Source: Dactylosporangium siamense (GTDB taxonomy: Bacteria; Actinomycetota; Actinomycetes; Mycobacteriales; Micromonosporaceae). Taken from it: DNA of 62,125 nt. Every line of letters starts with the position of its first letter. The first letter of the stretch is position 1. A program made the position numbers and the translations under genes. The stretch spans positions 1 to 62,125 of the forward strand of contig NZ_BONQ01000022.1 in NCBI RefSeq assembly GCF_016862795.1, in the 5' to 3' direction. Below are positions 24,126-35,239 of this stretch, in pieces. A model generated the notes under the pieces. That model worked only from the letters and a program-made list of their open reading frames with translations. It searched no databases and was not told the DNA's origin.

Positions 24126-24968
24126 ATGCTGCACACCAGAGCGCGCTGGCGGCGGGTCCCTCTCGGCGGCCTCTCCGTGGACCCATTGACCGAAGCGGAA
24201 GTCGTCTCCCACGTATGCTCGGCGCTGGCTCGCGGCGAGGGCGGCTGGATCGTCACGCCCAACGTCGACATCCTCCGCCAGGTGTCCCGCGACCCCCAGT
24301 TGCGCGCCCAGCTCCGCGAGGCCGACCTGGTCGTCGCCGACGGCACGCCCCTGGTCTGGGCGGCCCGCCTCGCCGGCTGGAACCTCCCCGCCCGCGTCGC
24401 CGGCTCAGACCTGATCTGGTCGCTCTCCCGGGCCCTCGCCGCCGACGGTGGCAGCGTCTTCGTCCTCGGTGGCACACCCGCCGCCGCTGACCCCGATGGT
24501 GCCCACCGCGCCGCGGCCAGTCCCGATGGTGCCTACCGCGCCGCCGCTGTCCTTGCCGACGACTGCCCCGGCCTGCGCGTCGCCGGCACGCTGTGCCCTC
24601 CGTTCGGCTTCGATGCCGACCCCGCGAGCCTCGAAGCCGTGTGCGCCGCCGTCATCGACGCCGAGCCGGAGATGGTCTACGTCGGCATCGGCTTCCCGCG
24701 CCAGGAGCACCTGATCCGCCGGCTGCGTGCGGCGCTGCCCGGCACCTGGTTCCTGGGCTGCGGTGCCGCCGTGAACTTCGTGGCCGGCGACATCCAGCGG
24801 GCGAACCCGGCCATGCAGAAGGCCGGCCTCGAGTGGCTCGACCGCCTCGCCCGCGAACCTCGCCGGCTGGCGCGCCGCTACCTGCGCGAGGACGCGCCGT
24901 TCGCCGCGGCGCTGCTGGCGCGGTCGTTGCATCACCGGCTCACCCACCGGCCCGCGCATCGCGCCTGA
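24126..24968 (+). CDS. WecB/TagA/CpsF-type glycosyltransferase
   Basis: A 280-residue GT-E fold enzyme adding N-acetylmannosamine-type or related sugars to lipid-linked precursors. Family motifs: VTPNVDILRQ, VVADGTPLVWAARLAG, VFVLGG, YVGIGFPRQE and GCGAAVNFVAGDIQRAN, with LEWLDRLAREPRRLARRYL near the end. A 20-residue insert at about 122-141 comes from a tandem 30-base duplication (24491-24550). No strong ribosome-binding site is seen before ATG 24126. It is divergent from the sulfotransferase/GT2 pair and convergent with mfd. Confidence 0.9.
   Translation: MLHTRARWRRVPLGGLSVDPLTEAEVVSHVCSALARGEGGWIVTPNVDILRQVSRDPQLRAQLREADLVVADGTPLVWAARLAGWNLPARVAGSDLIWSLSRALAADGGSVFVLGGTPAAADPDGAHRAAASPDGAYRAAAVLADDCPGLRVAGTLCPPFGFDADPASLEAVCAAVIDAEPEMVYVGIGFPRQEHLIRRLRAALPGTWFLGCGAAVNFVAGDIQRANPAMQKAGLEWLDRLAREPRRLARRYLREDAPFAAALLARSLHHRLTHRPAHRA
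24491..24550. repeat. 30-bp tandem duplication in the WecB/TagA-type gene
   Basis: 24491-24520 and 24521-24550 match at 24 of 30 positions and keep the frame, encoding PDGAHRAAAS then PDGAYRAAA. It falls between two conserved strands, where it should be a surface loop. Confidence 0.8.
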
Positions 24969-24989
24969 AGCGGTCGCGGACCGCACCGG

Positions 24990-27900
24990 TCAGGACACCG
25001 GCACCGGATCTCCGAGCACCGTCTTCAACAGCTCGGCACCCCACTCCAGCAGCTGCGTGTCACGCATCGGCTCGCCACCGACCCGGCGGGTCGACGGGCG
25101 GGGCAGGGAGACCGTGTCCGCCGCGGCCTTGTAGACCGACTCCGGGTAGAGGCGCTTGAGACGCATCTGCTTCGAGTCGGCGAGCTGCAGCGGGCCGAAG
25201 CGGACGTGCTTGCCCTGCAGTGAGACGTCGGTCAGGCCGTAGGCGCGGGCGAGGAACCGGAACCGGGCGACCGCGAGCAGGTTGGCGACGGGCAGCGGCG
25301 GCTCGCCGTAGCGGTCCTTCATCTCGGCCACGATCTCGTCGAGGGCCGGGTCGTCCTTGGCGCCGGCGATCTTGCGGTAGATCTCGAGGCGGAGGCGCTC
25401 GGCGGAGATGTACTCCAGGGGCAGGTGGGCGTCGACGGGCAGGTCGATCTTGACGTCGGGCTCCTCCTCCTCGGGGCGCTCGCCCTTGAACTGCGCGACG
25501 GCCTCGCCGACCATCCGCACGTAGAGGTCGAAGCCGACGCCCTCGATGTGGCCGGACTGCTCGCCGCCGAGGAGGTTGCCGGCGCCTCGGATCTCGAGGT
25601 CCTTCATCGCGACATACATGCCGGCACCGAGCTCCGTGTGCTGCGCGATGGTGGCGAGCCGCTCGTGGGCGTGCTCGGTCAGCGGCTTGTCCGGCGGGTA
25701 GAGGAAGTAGGAATACGCGCGCTCGCGGCCGCGGCCGACGCGGCCACGGATCTGGTGCAGCTGGGACAGCCCGAGCAGGTCGGCGCGCTCGACGATCAGG
25801 GTGTTGGCATTGGGGATGTCGATGCCGCTCTCCACGATCGTGGTGCAGACGAGGACGTCGTATTCCTTCTCCCAGAAGCCGACCATGATCTTCTCGAGGG
25901 CGTCCTCGGTCATCTGGCCGTGCGCGACCGCGATCCGGGCCTCGGGGACGAGATCGCGCAGCTTGCGGGCGGCGCGCTCGATCGACTCGACCCGGTTGTG
26001 CAGGTAGAAGACCTGGCCGTCGCGGAGCAGCTCGCGGTGGATGGCGGCGGAGATCTGCTTGTCGTCCTGCGCGCCGACGAAGGTGAGGACCGGGTGCCGC
26101 TCCTCCGGCGGGGTGGCGATCGTCGACATCTCGCGGATGCCGGTGATCGCCATCTCCAGGGTGCGGGGGATCGGGGTGGCGGACATGGTGAGCACGTCGA
26201 CCGAGGCCCGCAGCTGCTTCAGGAACTCCTTGTGCTCGACGCCGAAGCGCTGCTCCTCGTCGACGATGACCAGGCCGAGCTGCTTGAACCGGGTCGCGGT
26301 CTGCAGCAGCCGGTGGGTGCCGATGACGATGTCGACGGTGCCGTCGGTGACCTTCTCCATGGTCAGCTTCGTCTCGGTCGGGGTCTGGAAGCGCGAGAGC
26401 TGCCGCACCTCGACCGGGAACTGCGAGACCCGCTCGGAGAACGTGTTGAAGTGCTGCTGCGCGAGCAGCGTCGTCGGCACGAGCACGGCGACCTGCTTGC
26501 CGTCCTGGACGGCCTTGAAGGCGGCGCGCACCGCGATCTCGGTCTTGCCGTAGCCGACGTCGCCACAGATGAGGCGGTCCATCGGGGTCGGCTTCTCCAT
26601 GTCGCCCTTGACCTCTTCGATCGCGGCGAGCTGGTCGGGGGTCTCCTGATACGGGAACGCGTCCTCCAGCTCACGCTGCCACGGCGTGTCGGGGCCGAAC
26701 GCGTGACCCTGCGAGTTCTGCCGGACCGCATAGAGCTGGATGAGCTGCGCGGCGATCTCCCGGACCGCCTTGCGGGCCCGCGACTTCGCCTTCTGCCACT
26801 CGGAGCCGCCCATCTTGTGCAGGGTGGGCGTCTCCCCGCCGACGTAGCGGGACAGCTGGTCGAGCTGGTCGGTGGGCACGAAGAGCCGGTCGCCGGGCTG
26901 GCCGCGCTTGGTCGCGGCGTATTCCAGGACCAGGTATTCCCGGTCGGCGCCGTTCACCGTGCGCTGGACCATTTCGATGTATCGCCCGATGCCGTGCTGC
27001 TCGTGCACCACGTAGTCGCCGGTGCGCAGCTCCAGGGGGTCGATCTGGTTGCGCCGCCGCGAAGGCATCTTGCGCATGTCCTTGGTGGACGCGCCGCGCC
27101 CGCCGGAGATGTCGGTGCCGGTGATGATCGCCAGGCGGGCGCCCTCGTCGAGATAGCCGTTGCCGAGCGAGCCGGTGGTGACGGTGACGATTCCGGGCGC
27201 GGGCACTTCCGAAATGCCGTCGGCCAGCACGACACCCAGACCGGCGTCGCGCAGCACCTCGACGGCGCGCTGGGCGGGACCACTGCCCTCGAACACGAGG
27301 GCGAGACGCCACCCGTCGCCAGCGAGCCGCTTCAGGTCGTCGACCACTCGGGCGGTCTCACCGTGATACAGCGGCGCGGGCTGCGCCGGCAGCGCGATGG
27401 TGATCGCATCGTCGGAGACGACCACCGGCAGATCCTCGCCGAGACGCCAGGGCTCGTCGGCAGCCACCGACGACGCGTCCAGAGAAAAAGCACTCAGCGA
27501 CCACCACGGCAGCCCGAGCGACGCGGCGGCCGCGCGCACCTCGGACAGGCTCTTGAACGCGGCCGCGCCGAGGTCGATCGGCGCCTTCCCGCCGACCGCG
27601 GCGGCGGCCCAGCTCGCCTCCAGGAACTCCTCGCTGGTGCGGACCAGGTCGTGCGCCCGGGTGCGGATCCGCTCCGGGTCGCACAGCAGCACGTGCGTGC
27701 CGGCGGGCATGGTGTGCAGGACCAGCTCGAGGGAGTCGGTGTCGCCGAGCAGCGCCGGCGCCAGGGACTCCATGCCCTCCACGGGGATGCCGCCGGCCAG
27801 CTTGTCCAGCAGCTCCGCCAGCTGCGGGTGGTCGGTCGACAGTGCCGCGGCCCGGGCCCGGACCTCGTCGGTGAGCAGCAGCTCCCGGCACGGCGGCGCC

Positions 27901-28580
27901 CACAGCCGCTCGACCTTCTCGATGGTGCGCTGGTCGGCGACGGCGAAGGAGCGGATCTCCTCGACCTCGTCACCCCAGAACTCCACCCGCAGCGGGTGCT
28001 CCTCGGTCGGCGGGAACACGTCGAGGATCCCGCCGCGCACCGCGAACTCGCCGCGCTTGGTGACCAGGTCGACCCGCGCATAGGCGAGGTGCGCCAGCCG
28101 CGCCACGAGCTCGTCGAGGTCGGCCGCGTCGCCGCCGGACAGGGCCACCGGCGAAAGATCACCCAGGCCCTTGAGCTGCGGCTGCAGCACGGACCGGACG
28201 GGCGCCACGACCACCCGGGGCAGGCCCGCGTCGGGTGTGGGGTGCGCGAGACGGCGCAGCACGGCCAGGCGCCGCCCGACGGTGTCGGAGCGGGGGGAGA
28301 GGCGCTCGTGTGGCAGCGTCTCCCAGGCCGGGTAGACGACGACGTCAGCGGGGTCGAGGAGACAGCCCAGGGCCGCGGCGAGATCCTCGGCCTCCCGGCC
28401 GGTGGCGGTGACCGCCAGGACCGGCCGTTCGGCCGCCACGACCGCCGTCACGAAGGTGCGCAGCGACGGCGGCGCGGTCAGGTCGACCTGATCGCTGCGA
28501 CCGCCCCGGGCCAGGTCACGGACACGGGCGAGCGCGGGGTCGGTGAGAGCGGCGGAGGTCAGACCGGCAAGCCTTGGCAT
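24990..28580 (-). CDS. mfd: Transcription-repair coupling factor
   Basis: A 1196-residue superfamily 2 translocase that removes stalled RNA polymerase and recruits UvrA. N-terminal UvrB-like module ([20 protein letters not shown]), the RNA-polymerase interaction domain ([19 protein letters not shown]), helicase motifs [45 protein letters not shown] and [15 protein letters not shown], the RecG-like [18 protein letters not shown], and a C-terminal TRCF domain. The open frame extends to 29078 but ATG 28580 gives the normal start and length. A -10 box TAGGCT lies 72 bases upstream. In M. tuberculosis mfd precedes mazG on the same strand; here it faces away, with 13 kb between. Confidence 0.96.
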   Translation of the reverse strand: MPRLAGLTSAALTDPALARVRDLARGGRSDQVDLTAPPSLRTFVTAVVAAERPVLAVTATGREAEDLAAALGCLLDPADVVVYPAWETLPHERLSPRSDTVGRRLAVLRRLAHPTPDAGLPRVVVAPVRSVLQPQLKGLGDLSPVALSGGDAADLDELVARLAHLAYARVDLVTKRGEFAVRGGILDVFPPTEEHPLRVEFWGDEVEEIRSFAVADQRTIEKVERLWAPPCRELLLTDEVRARAAALSTDHPQLAELLDKLAGGIPVEGMESLAPALLGDTDSLELVLHTMPAGTHVLLCDPERIRTRAHDLVRTSEEFLEASWAAAAVGGKAPIDLGAAAFKSLSEVRAAAASLGLPWWSLSAFSLDASSVAADEPWRLGEDLPVVVSDDAITIALPAQPAPLYHGETARVVDDLKRLAGDGWRLALVFEGSGPAQRAVEVLRDAGLGVVLADGISEVPAPGIVTVTTGSLGNGYLDEGARLAIITGTDISGGRGASTKDMRKMPSRRRNQIDPLELRTGDYVVHEQHGIGRYIEMVQRTVNGADREYLVLEYAATKRGQPGDRLFVPTDQLDQLSRYVGGETPTLHKMGGSEWQKAKSRARKAVREIAAQLIQLYAVRQNSQGHAFGPDTPWQRELEDAFPYQETPDQLAAIEEVKGDMEKPTPMDRLICGDVGYGKTEIAVRAAFKAVQDGKQVAVLVPTTLLAQQHFNTFSERVSQFPVEVRQLSRFQTPTETKLTMEKVTDGTVDIVIGTHRLLQTATRFKQLGLVIVDEEQRFGVEHKEFLKQLRASVDVLTMSATPIPRTLEMAITGIREMSTIATPPEERHPVLTFVGAQDDKQISAAIHRELLRDGQVFYLHNRVESIERAARKLRDLVPEARIAVAHGQMTEDALEKIMVGFWEKEYDVLVCTTIVESGIDIPNANTLIVERADLLGLSQLHQIRGRVGRGRERAYSYFLYPPDKPLTEHAHERLATIAQHTELGAGMYVAMKDLEIRGAGNLLGGEQSGHIEGVGFDLYVRMVGEAVAQFKGERPEEEEPDVKIDLPVDAHLPLEYISAERLRLEIYRKIAGAKDDPALDEIVAEMKDRYGEPPLPVANLLAVARFRFLARAYGLTDVSLQGKHVRFGPLQLADSKQMRLKRLYPESVYKAAADTVSLPRPSTRRVGGEPMRDTQLLEWGAELLKTVLGDPVPVS

Positions 28581-28651
28581 TGGAGCAACCCATCTGCACG
28601 GCAAACAACCCCGGCACCCAGGATGGGCGGGGGGTGTATCGAGCAGTACCA

Positions 28652-28657
28652 GCCTAT
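28652..28657 (-). promoter_or_regulatory. -10 box of mfd
   Basis: TAGGCT on the minus strand (28657-28652), the same hexamer used before sucC and eno. It implies a leader of about 65 bases before ATG 28580. Confidence 0.45.
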
Positions 28658-28788
28658 CCCCGAGGTCTGACAAAACCACCGAGGGTAAGGGACGAAGGGT
28701 TTGCGTGGGAGCGCAGCGAGCATGAGGGTAGGAGAGACAGAAACAGTGGCGTGACTCACCGGAACGGCACGGTGCGTCGCGGCAGCCG

Positions 28789-28794
28789 ATACGA
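28789..28794 (+). promoter_or_regulatory. -10 box of ppc
   Basis: TACGAT fits TANNNT and predicts a start near 28801, 48 bases before the ppc ATG. No convincing -35 box. Confidence 0.35.
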
Positions 28795-28848
28795 TGCCGG
28801 TGAAAACGGACAGCGCCGTCCCAGCCGACTCGTCCGGAGGGATCCAGC

Positions 28849-31674
28849 ATGTCTGCAGAGGCACCCGCGTCCAGCGACGCCGACGCCGCGCTGCGCGCCG
28901 ATATCCGTCGCCTCGGCTCGCTGCTCGGGCAGAGTCTCGTGCGGCAGGACGGCCAGCAGCTGCTCGACCTCGTCGAAGAGGTCCGCGCGCTGGTCCGCAC
29001 CGACCCTGAGGCCGCCGCCGAGCGCCTGACCGGCCTCGACGTGGTCGCCGGCACCCAGCTGGCCCGGGCGTTCTCCACCTACTTCCACCTGGCCAACATC
29101 ACCGAGCAGGTGCACCGGGCGCGCGAGCTGCGCCGCATCCGCGTGCGTGAGGGCGGCTGGCTGGAGCGGGCCGCGAAGCTGATCGCCGACCGCGGGGTCG
29201 GGGTGAAGGAGATCAGCTCGATCGCCTCGAAGCTCGCGGTGCGGCCGGTGTTCACCGCCCACCCGACCGAGGCCGCCCGCCGGTCGATCCTGACGAAGCT
29301 GCGTGCCGTCGGCGACGAGCTCGACGCCGAGGCGGTCGCGACCGCGCTGGACGGCTCGCTCGAGCCGGACAAGACCCGCACGGCCCGCACCGACCGCCGG
29401 CTGGCGGAGCTGCTGGACCTGCTGTGGCAGACCGACGAGCTGCGGCTGGAGCGGCCCGAGCCGAGCGACGAGGCCCGCAACGCCGTCTACTACCTCGCCG
29501 ACCTGGCCACGGGCGCGGCCCCGCAGGTGCTCGACGACCTGTATGACACGCTCAAGGACCTCGGGGTGCAGCTGCCCCCGACCGCCCGCCCGCTGAGCTT
29601 CGGCTCGTGGATCGGCGGCGACCGCGACGGCAACCCGTTCGTCACCCCGGCCGTCACCCGCGACGTCCTGCTGATCCAGCATGAGTACGGCATCCGCGCC
29701 GCCGAGAGCATCATCGACGGCCTGATCGACGAGATCTCCGTCTCCAAGCGCCTGCGCGGGGTGTCGCTGGACCTGTCCGCGAGCCTCGCCGCCGACCTGG
29801 ACAACCTGCCGGAGCTGCCGGCCCGCTACCGGCGGGTCAACCTCGAGGAGTCCTACCGGCTGAAGCTGCGCTGCATCCGGCTCAAGCTCCAGCACACCCG
29901 CACGCGGCTGGCCACCGGCACCCCGCACAAGCAGGGCCGCGACTACCTCGGCACCGGCGAGCTCATCGCCGACCTGGAGCTGATGCGGGCGTCCCTGGCC
30001 CGCAACGGCGGCCAGCTCGCCGCGACCGGCAAGCTCGCCTCGGCGATCCGGACGCTGTCCGCGTTCGGCCTGCAGCTGGCCACGCTCGACGTGCGGGAGC
30101 ACGCGGACGCGCACCACGAGGTGCTGTCGCAGCTGTACCGCCGGGTCGGCGAGGTCGAATACTCGCACCTGGACCGCGACGCGCGCCGCCAGCTGCTGAT
30201 CGACGAGCTCAACGGCCGCCGTCCCCTGGCGACCCGCGACACCGGGCTGACCGACACCGCGCGCAAGACGTTCGACGTGTTCGCCGCGATCCGCGAGGTG
30301 CAGGACCGGTTCGGCCCGGAGGTCGTGGAGACCTACATCATCTCGATGACCCAGGGCATCGACGACGTGCTCGCCGCGGTCGTCCTGGCCCGCGAGTGGG
30401 GCCTGGTCGAGGTCAGCGCCGGCGCCGGGTTCGGCGGGGCGTCGATGGAGTCGGCCCGGGCCAGGGTCGGCTTCGCGCCGCTGCTGGAGCAGGCCCGCGA
30501 GCTGGAGATGGCCGGCGAGCTGCTGGACGATCTGCTGTCGATCCCGGTCTACCGGGCGATCGTGCGCGCCCGCAACGACGTGCAGGAGGTCATGCTCGGC
30601 TACTCCGACTCCAACAAGGACGCCGGCATCACCACCTCGCAGTGGATGATCCACAAGGCGCAGCGGCAGCTGCGGGACGTCGCCGCCCGGCACGGGGTGC
30701 GGCTGCGGCTCTTCCACGGCCGGGGCGGGACCGTCGGCCGCGGTGGCGGCCCGACCCACGAGGCCATCCTGGCGCAGCCGTGGGGCACGCTCGACGGCGC
30801 GATCAAGGTCACCGAGCAGGGCGAGGTCATCTCCGACAAGTACACGCTGCCGGCCCTGGCCCGGGAGAACCTCGAGCTGACCCTGGCCGCCGTGCTGCAG
30901 AGTGCGCTGTTGCACACCGAGCCCCGGCAGCCCGCCGACGCGCTCGCCCGCTGGGACTCGGCGATGGAGACGGTGTCGACGGCCGCGTTCGCCAACTACC
31001 GCGCCCTGGTGGAGAACCCGGACCTGCCGGCGTACTTCTGGGCGGCGACCCCGACCGAGCTGCTCGGCGCGCTCAACATCGGCTCCCGCCCGTCGAAGCG
31101 GCCGAACGCCGACGCCGGCCTCGGCGGGCTGCGGGCGATCCCGTGGGTGTTCGGCTGGACGCAGTCGCGGCAGATCGTGCCCGGCTGGTTCGGCGTGGGC
31201 AGCGGCCTGGAGGCGGCCCGGGTCGCCGGCCTCGGCGACGTGCTGCGGGAGATGCACGAGAAGTGGCACTTCTTCGGCACGTTCCTGTCCAACGTCGAGA
31301 TGATGCTGGCCAAGACCGACCTGGAGATCGCGTCGCGGTATGTCGACACGCTGGTGCCCGAGGACCTGAAGCCGGTCTTCGAGGTGATCCGCGCGGAGTA
31401 CGAGAAGACCGTCACCGAGGTCCTCGCGATCACGGGCGAGTCGACGCTGCTGGAGCGCCAGCCGGTGCTGGACCGCACGCTGGGCGTCCGCGACAGCTAC
31501 CTGCAGCCGCTGCACCACCTGCAGGTGTCGCTGCTCGCCCAGTACCGGGCCAGCAAGATCGCCGACAGCGGCGTCTGGGGCGGCGGGCGGAAGTCCTCGC
31601 CGGATCCGGCGCTGGAGCGGGCGCTGCTGACCACGGTCAACGGCATCGCGGCCGGCATGCGCAACACCGGATGA
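28849..31674 (+). CDS. ppc: Phosphoenolpyruvate carboxylase
   Basis: A 941-residue anaplerotic enzyme making oxaloacetate from PEP and bicarbonate. It has the catalytic-histidine motif [12 protein letters not shown] (His138), [13 protein letters not shown], the lysine motif [10 protein letters not shown], the mobile loop [14 protein letters not shown] and the C-terminal RNTG that carries allosteric and active-site contacts. GGAGGG about 8 bases upstream supports ATG 28849. Divergent from mfd; it lies inside the polysaccharide region without an obvious functional link to it. Confidence 0.97.
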   Translation: MSAEAPASSDADAALRADIRRLGSLLGQSLVRQDGQQLLDLVEEVRALVRTDPEAAAERLTGLDVVAGTQLARAFSTYFHLANITEQVHRARELRRIRVREGGWLERAAKLIADRGVGVKEISSIASKLAVRPVFTAHPTEAARRSILTKLRAVGDELDAEAVATALDGSLEPDKTRTARTDRRLAELLDLLWQTDELRLERPEPSDEARNAVYYLADLATGAAPQVLDDLYDTLKDLGVQLPPTARPLSFGSWIGGDRDGNPFVTPAVTRDVLLIQHEYGIRAAESIIDGLIDEISVSKRLRGVSLDLSASLAADLDNLPELPARYRRVNLEESYRLKLRCIRLKLQHTRTRLATGTPHKQGRDYLGTGELIADLELMRASLARNGGQLAATGKLASAIRTLSAFGLQLATLDVREHADAHHEVLSQLYRRVGEVEYSHLDRDARRQLLIDELNGRRPLATRDTGLTDTARKTFDVFAAIREVQDRFGPEVVETYIISMTQGIDDVLAAVVLAREWGLVEVSAGAGFGGASMESARARVGFAPLLEQARELEMAGELLDDLLSIPVYRAIVRARNDVQEVMLGYSDSNKDAGITTSQWMIHKAQRQLRDVAARHGVRLRLFHGRGGTVGRGGGPTHEAILAQPWGTLDGAIKVTEQGEVISDKYTLPALARENLELTLAAVLQSALLHTEPRQPADALARWDSAMETVSTAAFANYRALVENPDLPAYFWAATPTELLGALNIGSRPSKRPNADAGLGGLRAIPWVFGWTQSRQIVPGWFGVGSGLEAARVAGLGDVLREMHEKWHFFGTFLSNVEMMLAKTDLEIASRYVDTLVPEDLKPVFEVIRAEYEKTVTEVLAITGESTLLERQPVLDRTLGVRDSYLQPLHHLQVSLLAQYRASKIADSGVWGGGRKSSPDPALERALLTTVNGIAAGMRNTG

Positions 31675-31723
31675 CCGGACCCCAACGGGGTGAAAACAAA
31701 CCAAGACTGACAGACTGTCGAGC

Positions 31724-33274
31724 GTGTCTGTGAACGGTTGGGCTGTCGATGGATGGGCGTTGCCGGACGAGGTGCTCCGGGACGCCCCGACCTACACGCC
31801 CAGGCCATCGGAGCTCGCCGACCTGGAGCTGCTGCTGTCGGAGGCGTACCGTCCGCTGACCGGCTTCCTCGGGCTGGCCGACCTGACGTCGCTGCGGCGC
31901 AACGGCCGCCTCGCCGACGGGACGGCCTGGCCGGTGCCGGTGTCCCTGGAGGTGCCGCTGGCCGTGCTCGGCCATCTCGACGTCGCCGACCCCGGCAAAC
32001 GGGTGCTGATCCTCGCGGATCTGGAAGGCGCGCCGATCGCCGCGCTCGACACCGTCGAGGTGTATCCGACCCGGGAGGGCTTCGGTGGAGCCGCCGGCCG
32101 GGTCAAGCGCCTCGGCGACGGCAGCCACGGGGCGTTCCGCCGCATGCGCAGGACCCCGGCCGAGGTGCGCGGCACCCTGCCGCAGGGCCGGATCCTCGGG
32201 GTCATCGCGGACCGCCCGCTGCACCGCCCGCAGCTGGCACAGATCGCGCGTGCCGCTCGGACCCTCGCGGCCCACCTGCTCGTGCTGGTGCCGGTCGGCA
32301 GCCCCGGCCCCGACGGGCTGGCCCCGGAGGCGCTGGTCCGCTGCGTGCTCGCGGCGCGGGACCGGATGCCGGACTGCACGATCGTGGCGCTGCCACTGCC
32401 GCACCGCGGCGGCGACGACATCCGCGCCGCGATGCTGCGCACCCGGGTCGCCGCCGCCTACGGCGTCACCCACCTGCTCGCGTCCAGCGACTCGATGCTG
32501 TCCGGCGGCGGGCTGCGGGTCCTGGTGCCCCGGGAGCTCGCCTACGACGGCCGTGACGGGCAGTGGCGCTCGCTGGACGACATCCCGCCGAAGCACCGCC
32601 GCCTGCCGCTGACCTTCGGCGAGATCGAGGACCACCTCGACCGGGGCACGATCCTGCCGGAGTGGCACACGCCGCCGGCGGTCGCCCGCGAGCTGACCCG
32701 GGCCCGGCCGCCGCGCCGGCAGCGGGGCCTGGTCGTCTTCTTCACCGGCCTGTCCGGCTCCGGCAAGTCGACGATGGCGACCGGGGTCGCGGACGCGTTG
32801 CAGGAGTCGGGGGAGCGCACCGTCACCCTCCTCGACGGCGACATCGTGCGCCGGCACCTCTCGGCGGGCCTGACGTTCTCCGCCGCGGACCGCGACACCA
32901 ACATCAAGCGGATCGGCTGGGTCGCCGCCGAGGTGGGCCGCCACGGCGGGGTGGCGATCTGCTGCCCGATCGCGCCGTATCACGAGGCCCGGGCCGCGGC
33001 GCGGGAGTTCGCCCGTAACGCCGGGGCCGGTTTCGTGTTGGTCCATGTGTCGACCCCGCTCGAAGAATGCGAGCGGCGCGACCGCAAGGGGCTCTACGCG
33101 AAGGCGCGAGCGGGACTGATCAAGGGCATGACCGGCATCGACGACCCGTACGAGGCACCGACCGACGCCGAGCTGGCGATCGACACGACGGACCTGACGT
33201 ATGGCGAGGCGGTCACCACCGTCCTGCGGTACCTCGGCAACAACGGCTGGCTGGATCTCCGGCCAATTCCGTAA
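31724..33274 (+). CDS. cysC: APS kinase fused to a degenerate ATP-sulfurylase-like domain
   Basis: A 516-residue fusion. The C-terminal domain (about 335-512) is a complete APS kinase: P-loop GLSGSGKST (342-350, Lys348), LLDGDIVRRHL, FSAADRDTNIKRIG, and the lid KGLYAKARAG. It makes PAPS. The N-terminal 330 residues are built like an ATP sulfurylase (PUA-like LEVPLAVLGHLDVADPGKRV, YRPLTGFLGLADL), but the active-site motif QxRNPxHxxH reads ADRPLHRPQ at about 162-170, so sulfurylase activity is unlikely. GTG 31724 lies 7 bases after CAGACT. It is the first gene of the plus-strand glycan block and should supply the sulfotransferases. Confidence 0.87.
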   Translation: MSVNGWAVDGWALPDEVLRDAPTYTPRPSELADLELLLSEAYRPLTGFLGLADLTSLRRNGRLADGTAWPVPVSLEVPLAVLGHLDVADPGKRVLILADLEGAPIAALDTVEVYPTREGFGGAAGRVKRLGDGSHGAFRRMRRTPAEVRGTLPQGRILGVIADRPLHRPQLAQIARAARTLAAHLLVLVPVGSPGPDGLAPEALVRCVLAARDRMPDCTIVALPLPHRGGDDIRAAMLRTRVAAAYGVTHLLASSDSMLSGGGLRVLVPRELAYDGRDGQWRSLDDIPPKHRRLPLTFGEIEDHLDRGTILPEWHTPPAVARELTRARPPRRQRGLVVFFTGLSGSGKSTMATGVADALQESGERTVTLLDGDIVRRHLSAGLTFSAADRDTNIKRIGWVAAEVGRHGGVAICCPIAPYHEARAAAREFARNAGAGFVLVHVSTPLEECERRDRKGLYAKARAGLIKGMTGIDDPYEAPTDAELAIDTTDLTYGEAVTTVLRYLGNNGWLDLRPIP

Positions 33275-33357
33275 AAGCGGGCACATCAGCCCATTACGCC
33301 GGACGTCTCGGAAGCGTTAGCCCCTGGAGAACCTGACGCCGAAGGGGCCGCCGCTTC

Positions 33358-35175
33358 ATGGACGCCAACCGCCAGCTTTCCGCCGATACCGACTCACCGG
33401 GCGTCGACCTGCTCGGCATGGCCCGGCGCCATTGGTGGCTGGTGCTCCTGATGGTCGGTGCCGGTCTCCTCGGTGCCGGGCAGTTCACCGGGATGCAGAA
33501 GAAGGTGTACGAGTCCGCGACCTCCGTCCTCGTCTCGCCGCTCGGCAACGGGCAGGACGCGAACTCCACCAGCGGCCGCACCAAGGGCGACATCAACCTC
33601 GACAACGAGGCGCAGCTCGTCACCTCCACGACGGTCGCCACCGACGCCCGCGAGCTGATGCGCGCCACGGAGACGCCGGACGAGCTGGCCCGCCAGGTGC
33701 GCGTCGAGGTGCCGCCGAACACCACGTTCCTGGTCATCACGTATTCCTCCAGCAACGCCCGGACCGCCCAGGCGGGGTCGCACGCGTTCGCCGAGGCGTA
33801 CCTGCGTAACCGCGAGGAGAGCGCGAAGACGGAGGTCGCCGGCCGGATCGCGATCCTGCAGGACAAGCTCAACCAGCTCAACGCGAGCCTGCTGCAGATC
33901 AACACCAGGCTCGCCAACCTCCGCCCGACCGACCCGAACCGGCCGAACCTGGAGAGCCAGCGCACCACCGCGACCTCGCAGATCAACACCCTCGCGGGTC
34001 AGCTCAACCAGCTGCTCACCACGACCGTCAACGCCGGGAAGATCATCCGGGACGCGGACCTGCCGTCCCGCCCGGTGAAGCCCAACCGGCTGCTCAACCT
34101 CGCCAGCGGCGCCATGGTCGGCCTGCTGCTCGGCGTCGGCGCGGCGCTGCTCCGCGAGCGGCTCGACCAGCGCGTCCGCCGCCCCTCCGACCTGCCCCGC
34201 CGGGTCGACGTCACGGTCCTCGCCGCCGTCCCCGGCCGGGTCAAGCCCCGCCTCGACGACGTGTTCGCGCCGTTCGGCGCCGGCGGCCGCATCTTCAACC
34301 GGCTCCGCAACGAGGTCCTCGCCAGCATCCCTGCGCCGAACGGCGCCGACGCCCGGGTCGCGCTCGCCGGGCAGGTGGTCGTGGTGGCCGGCGCGAGCCG
34401 TGGTGCCGCCTCGACCGTCGTGGCGGCCAACCTCGCGGCGGCGTTCGCCCGCACCGGCGCCGAAACGGTCCTCGTCTGCGCGCACCTTCCCGACAGCCTC
34501 GTCGACACCGCCAGCGTCAACCGGATGCTCGGCGTGCGGTCCGTGCCCGGCCTGTCCGACGTGCTCGCCGGCCGGTTCTCCCTCAGCAGCGCCACCCAGC
34601 GCGCGCCGCGGCACCCCAACCTCAGCGTCGTCACCACCGGCGGCACCGCCAGCGCCGGCGGGCTGCTGCAGTCGCAGGCGCTGCGGGACACCCTCGCGAC
34701 CCTGCGGGAACGCGCCGCGTACGTCGTCGTCGAGGCGCCGTCGACGGCGACCAGCGCCGATGCGCAGAGCCTGGCCAGCCTCGCCGACGCCGCGATCGTC
34801 GCGGTCGAGCTGCGGCGCACCCGCAACACCGAGGTCGCCGACGCCGCCGACCAGCTGCGCCGGGTCGGCACGCCACTGCTCGGCGCGGTGGTCCTGCCCC
34901 GCCTGGCCGGCGCCCGCGGCACCGAGGAGCGCGACGACCAGCCGATCTCCGTCGCCGACGACATGACCACGATCCTGGACAAGCTGCCGCCGAAGGAGAC
35001 CGAGGAGCCGGTGGTGCCGCCGCGGGTCCGCACCGCTGCCGCCGCCGCGACCGTCACGGCGCCGAAGGTCGTGCCGGCGTCCCCGTCGGTGCCGAAGCGG
35101 CAGACCCGCACCATCTCCGTGACCCGGGTCAACGCCGACACCGCGGGCGAGAACGGCGCCGACAAGCGCCGATGA
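33358..35175 (+). CDS. Wzz-type chain-length protein with an inactive BY-kinase-like domain
   Basis: A 605-residue polysaccharide co-polymerase. Membrane helix at about 25-45, a periplasm-side Wzz domain with coiled coil (about 170-230, NQLNASLLQINTRLANL), second helix at about 246-265, then a cytoplasmic BY-kinase-like ATPase. In that domain the Walker A reads AGASRGAAST (344-353), with Ala351 where lysine belongs. The Walker A' aspartates are also missing (TVLVCAHLPDSL), and there is no C-terminal tyrosine cluster. It probably sets chain length without phosphorylation. Next gene encodes the Wzy-like polymerase. Confidence 0.88.
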   Translation: MDANRQLSADTDSPGVDLLGMARRHWWLVLLMVGAGLLGAGQFTGMQKKVYESATSVLVSPLGNGQDANSTSGRTKGDINLDNEAQLVTSTTVATDARELMRATETPDELARQVRVEVPPNTTFLVITYSSSNARTAQAGSHAFAEAYLRNREESAKTEVAGRIAILQDKLNQLNASLLQINTRLANLRPTDPNRPNLESQRTTATSQINTLAGQLNQLLTTTVNAGKIIRDADLPSRPVKPNRLLNLASGAMVGLLLGVGAALLRERLDQRVRRPSDLPRRVDVTVLAAVPGRVKPRLDDVFAPFGAGGRIFNRLRNEVLASIPAPNGADARVALAGQVVVVAGASRGAASTVVAANLAAAFARTGAETVLVCAHLPDSLVDTASVNRMLGVRSVPGLSDVLAGRFSLSSATQRAPRHPNLSVVTTGGTASAGGLLQSQALRDTLATLRERAAYVVVEAPSTATSADAQSLASLADAAIVAVELRRTRNTEVADAADQLRRVGTPLLGAVVLPRLAGARGTEERDDQPISVADDMTTILDKLPPKETEEPVVPPRVRTAAAAATVTAPKVVPASPSVPKRQTRTISVTRVNADTAGENGADKRR

Positions 35176-35239
35176 GTGAGCTTGCGAGCGAGTCATGTGG
35201 CAGGTGTTGGGTCAGGCGCCCGGAGCGAAGTGAGGACGC

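Noticed and set aside
28581-29078. Upstream extension of the mfd frame
   Set aside because: It overlaps the ppc start on the other strand, and Mfd has its normal length and N-terminus from ATG 28580.
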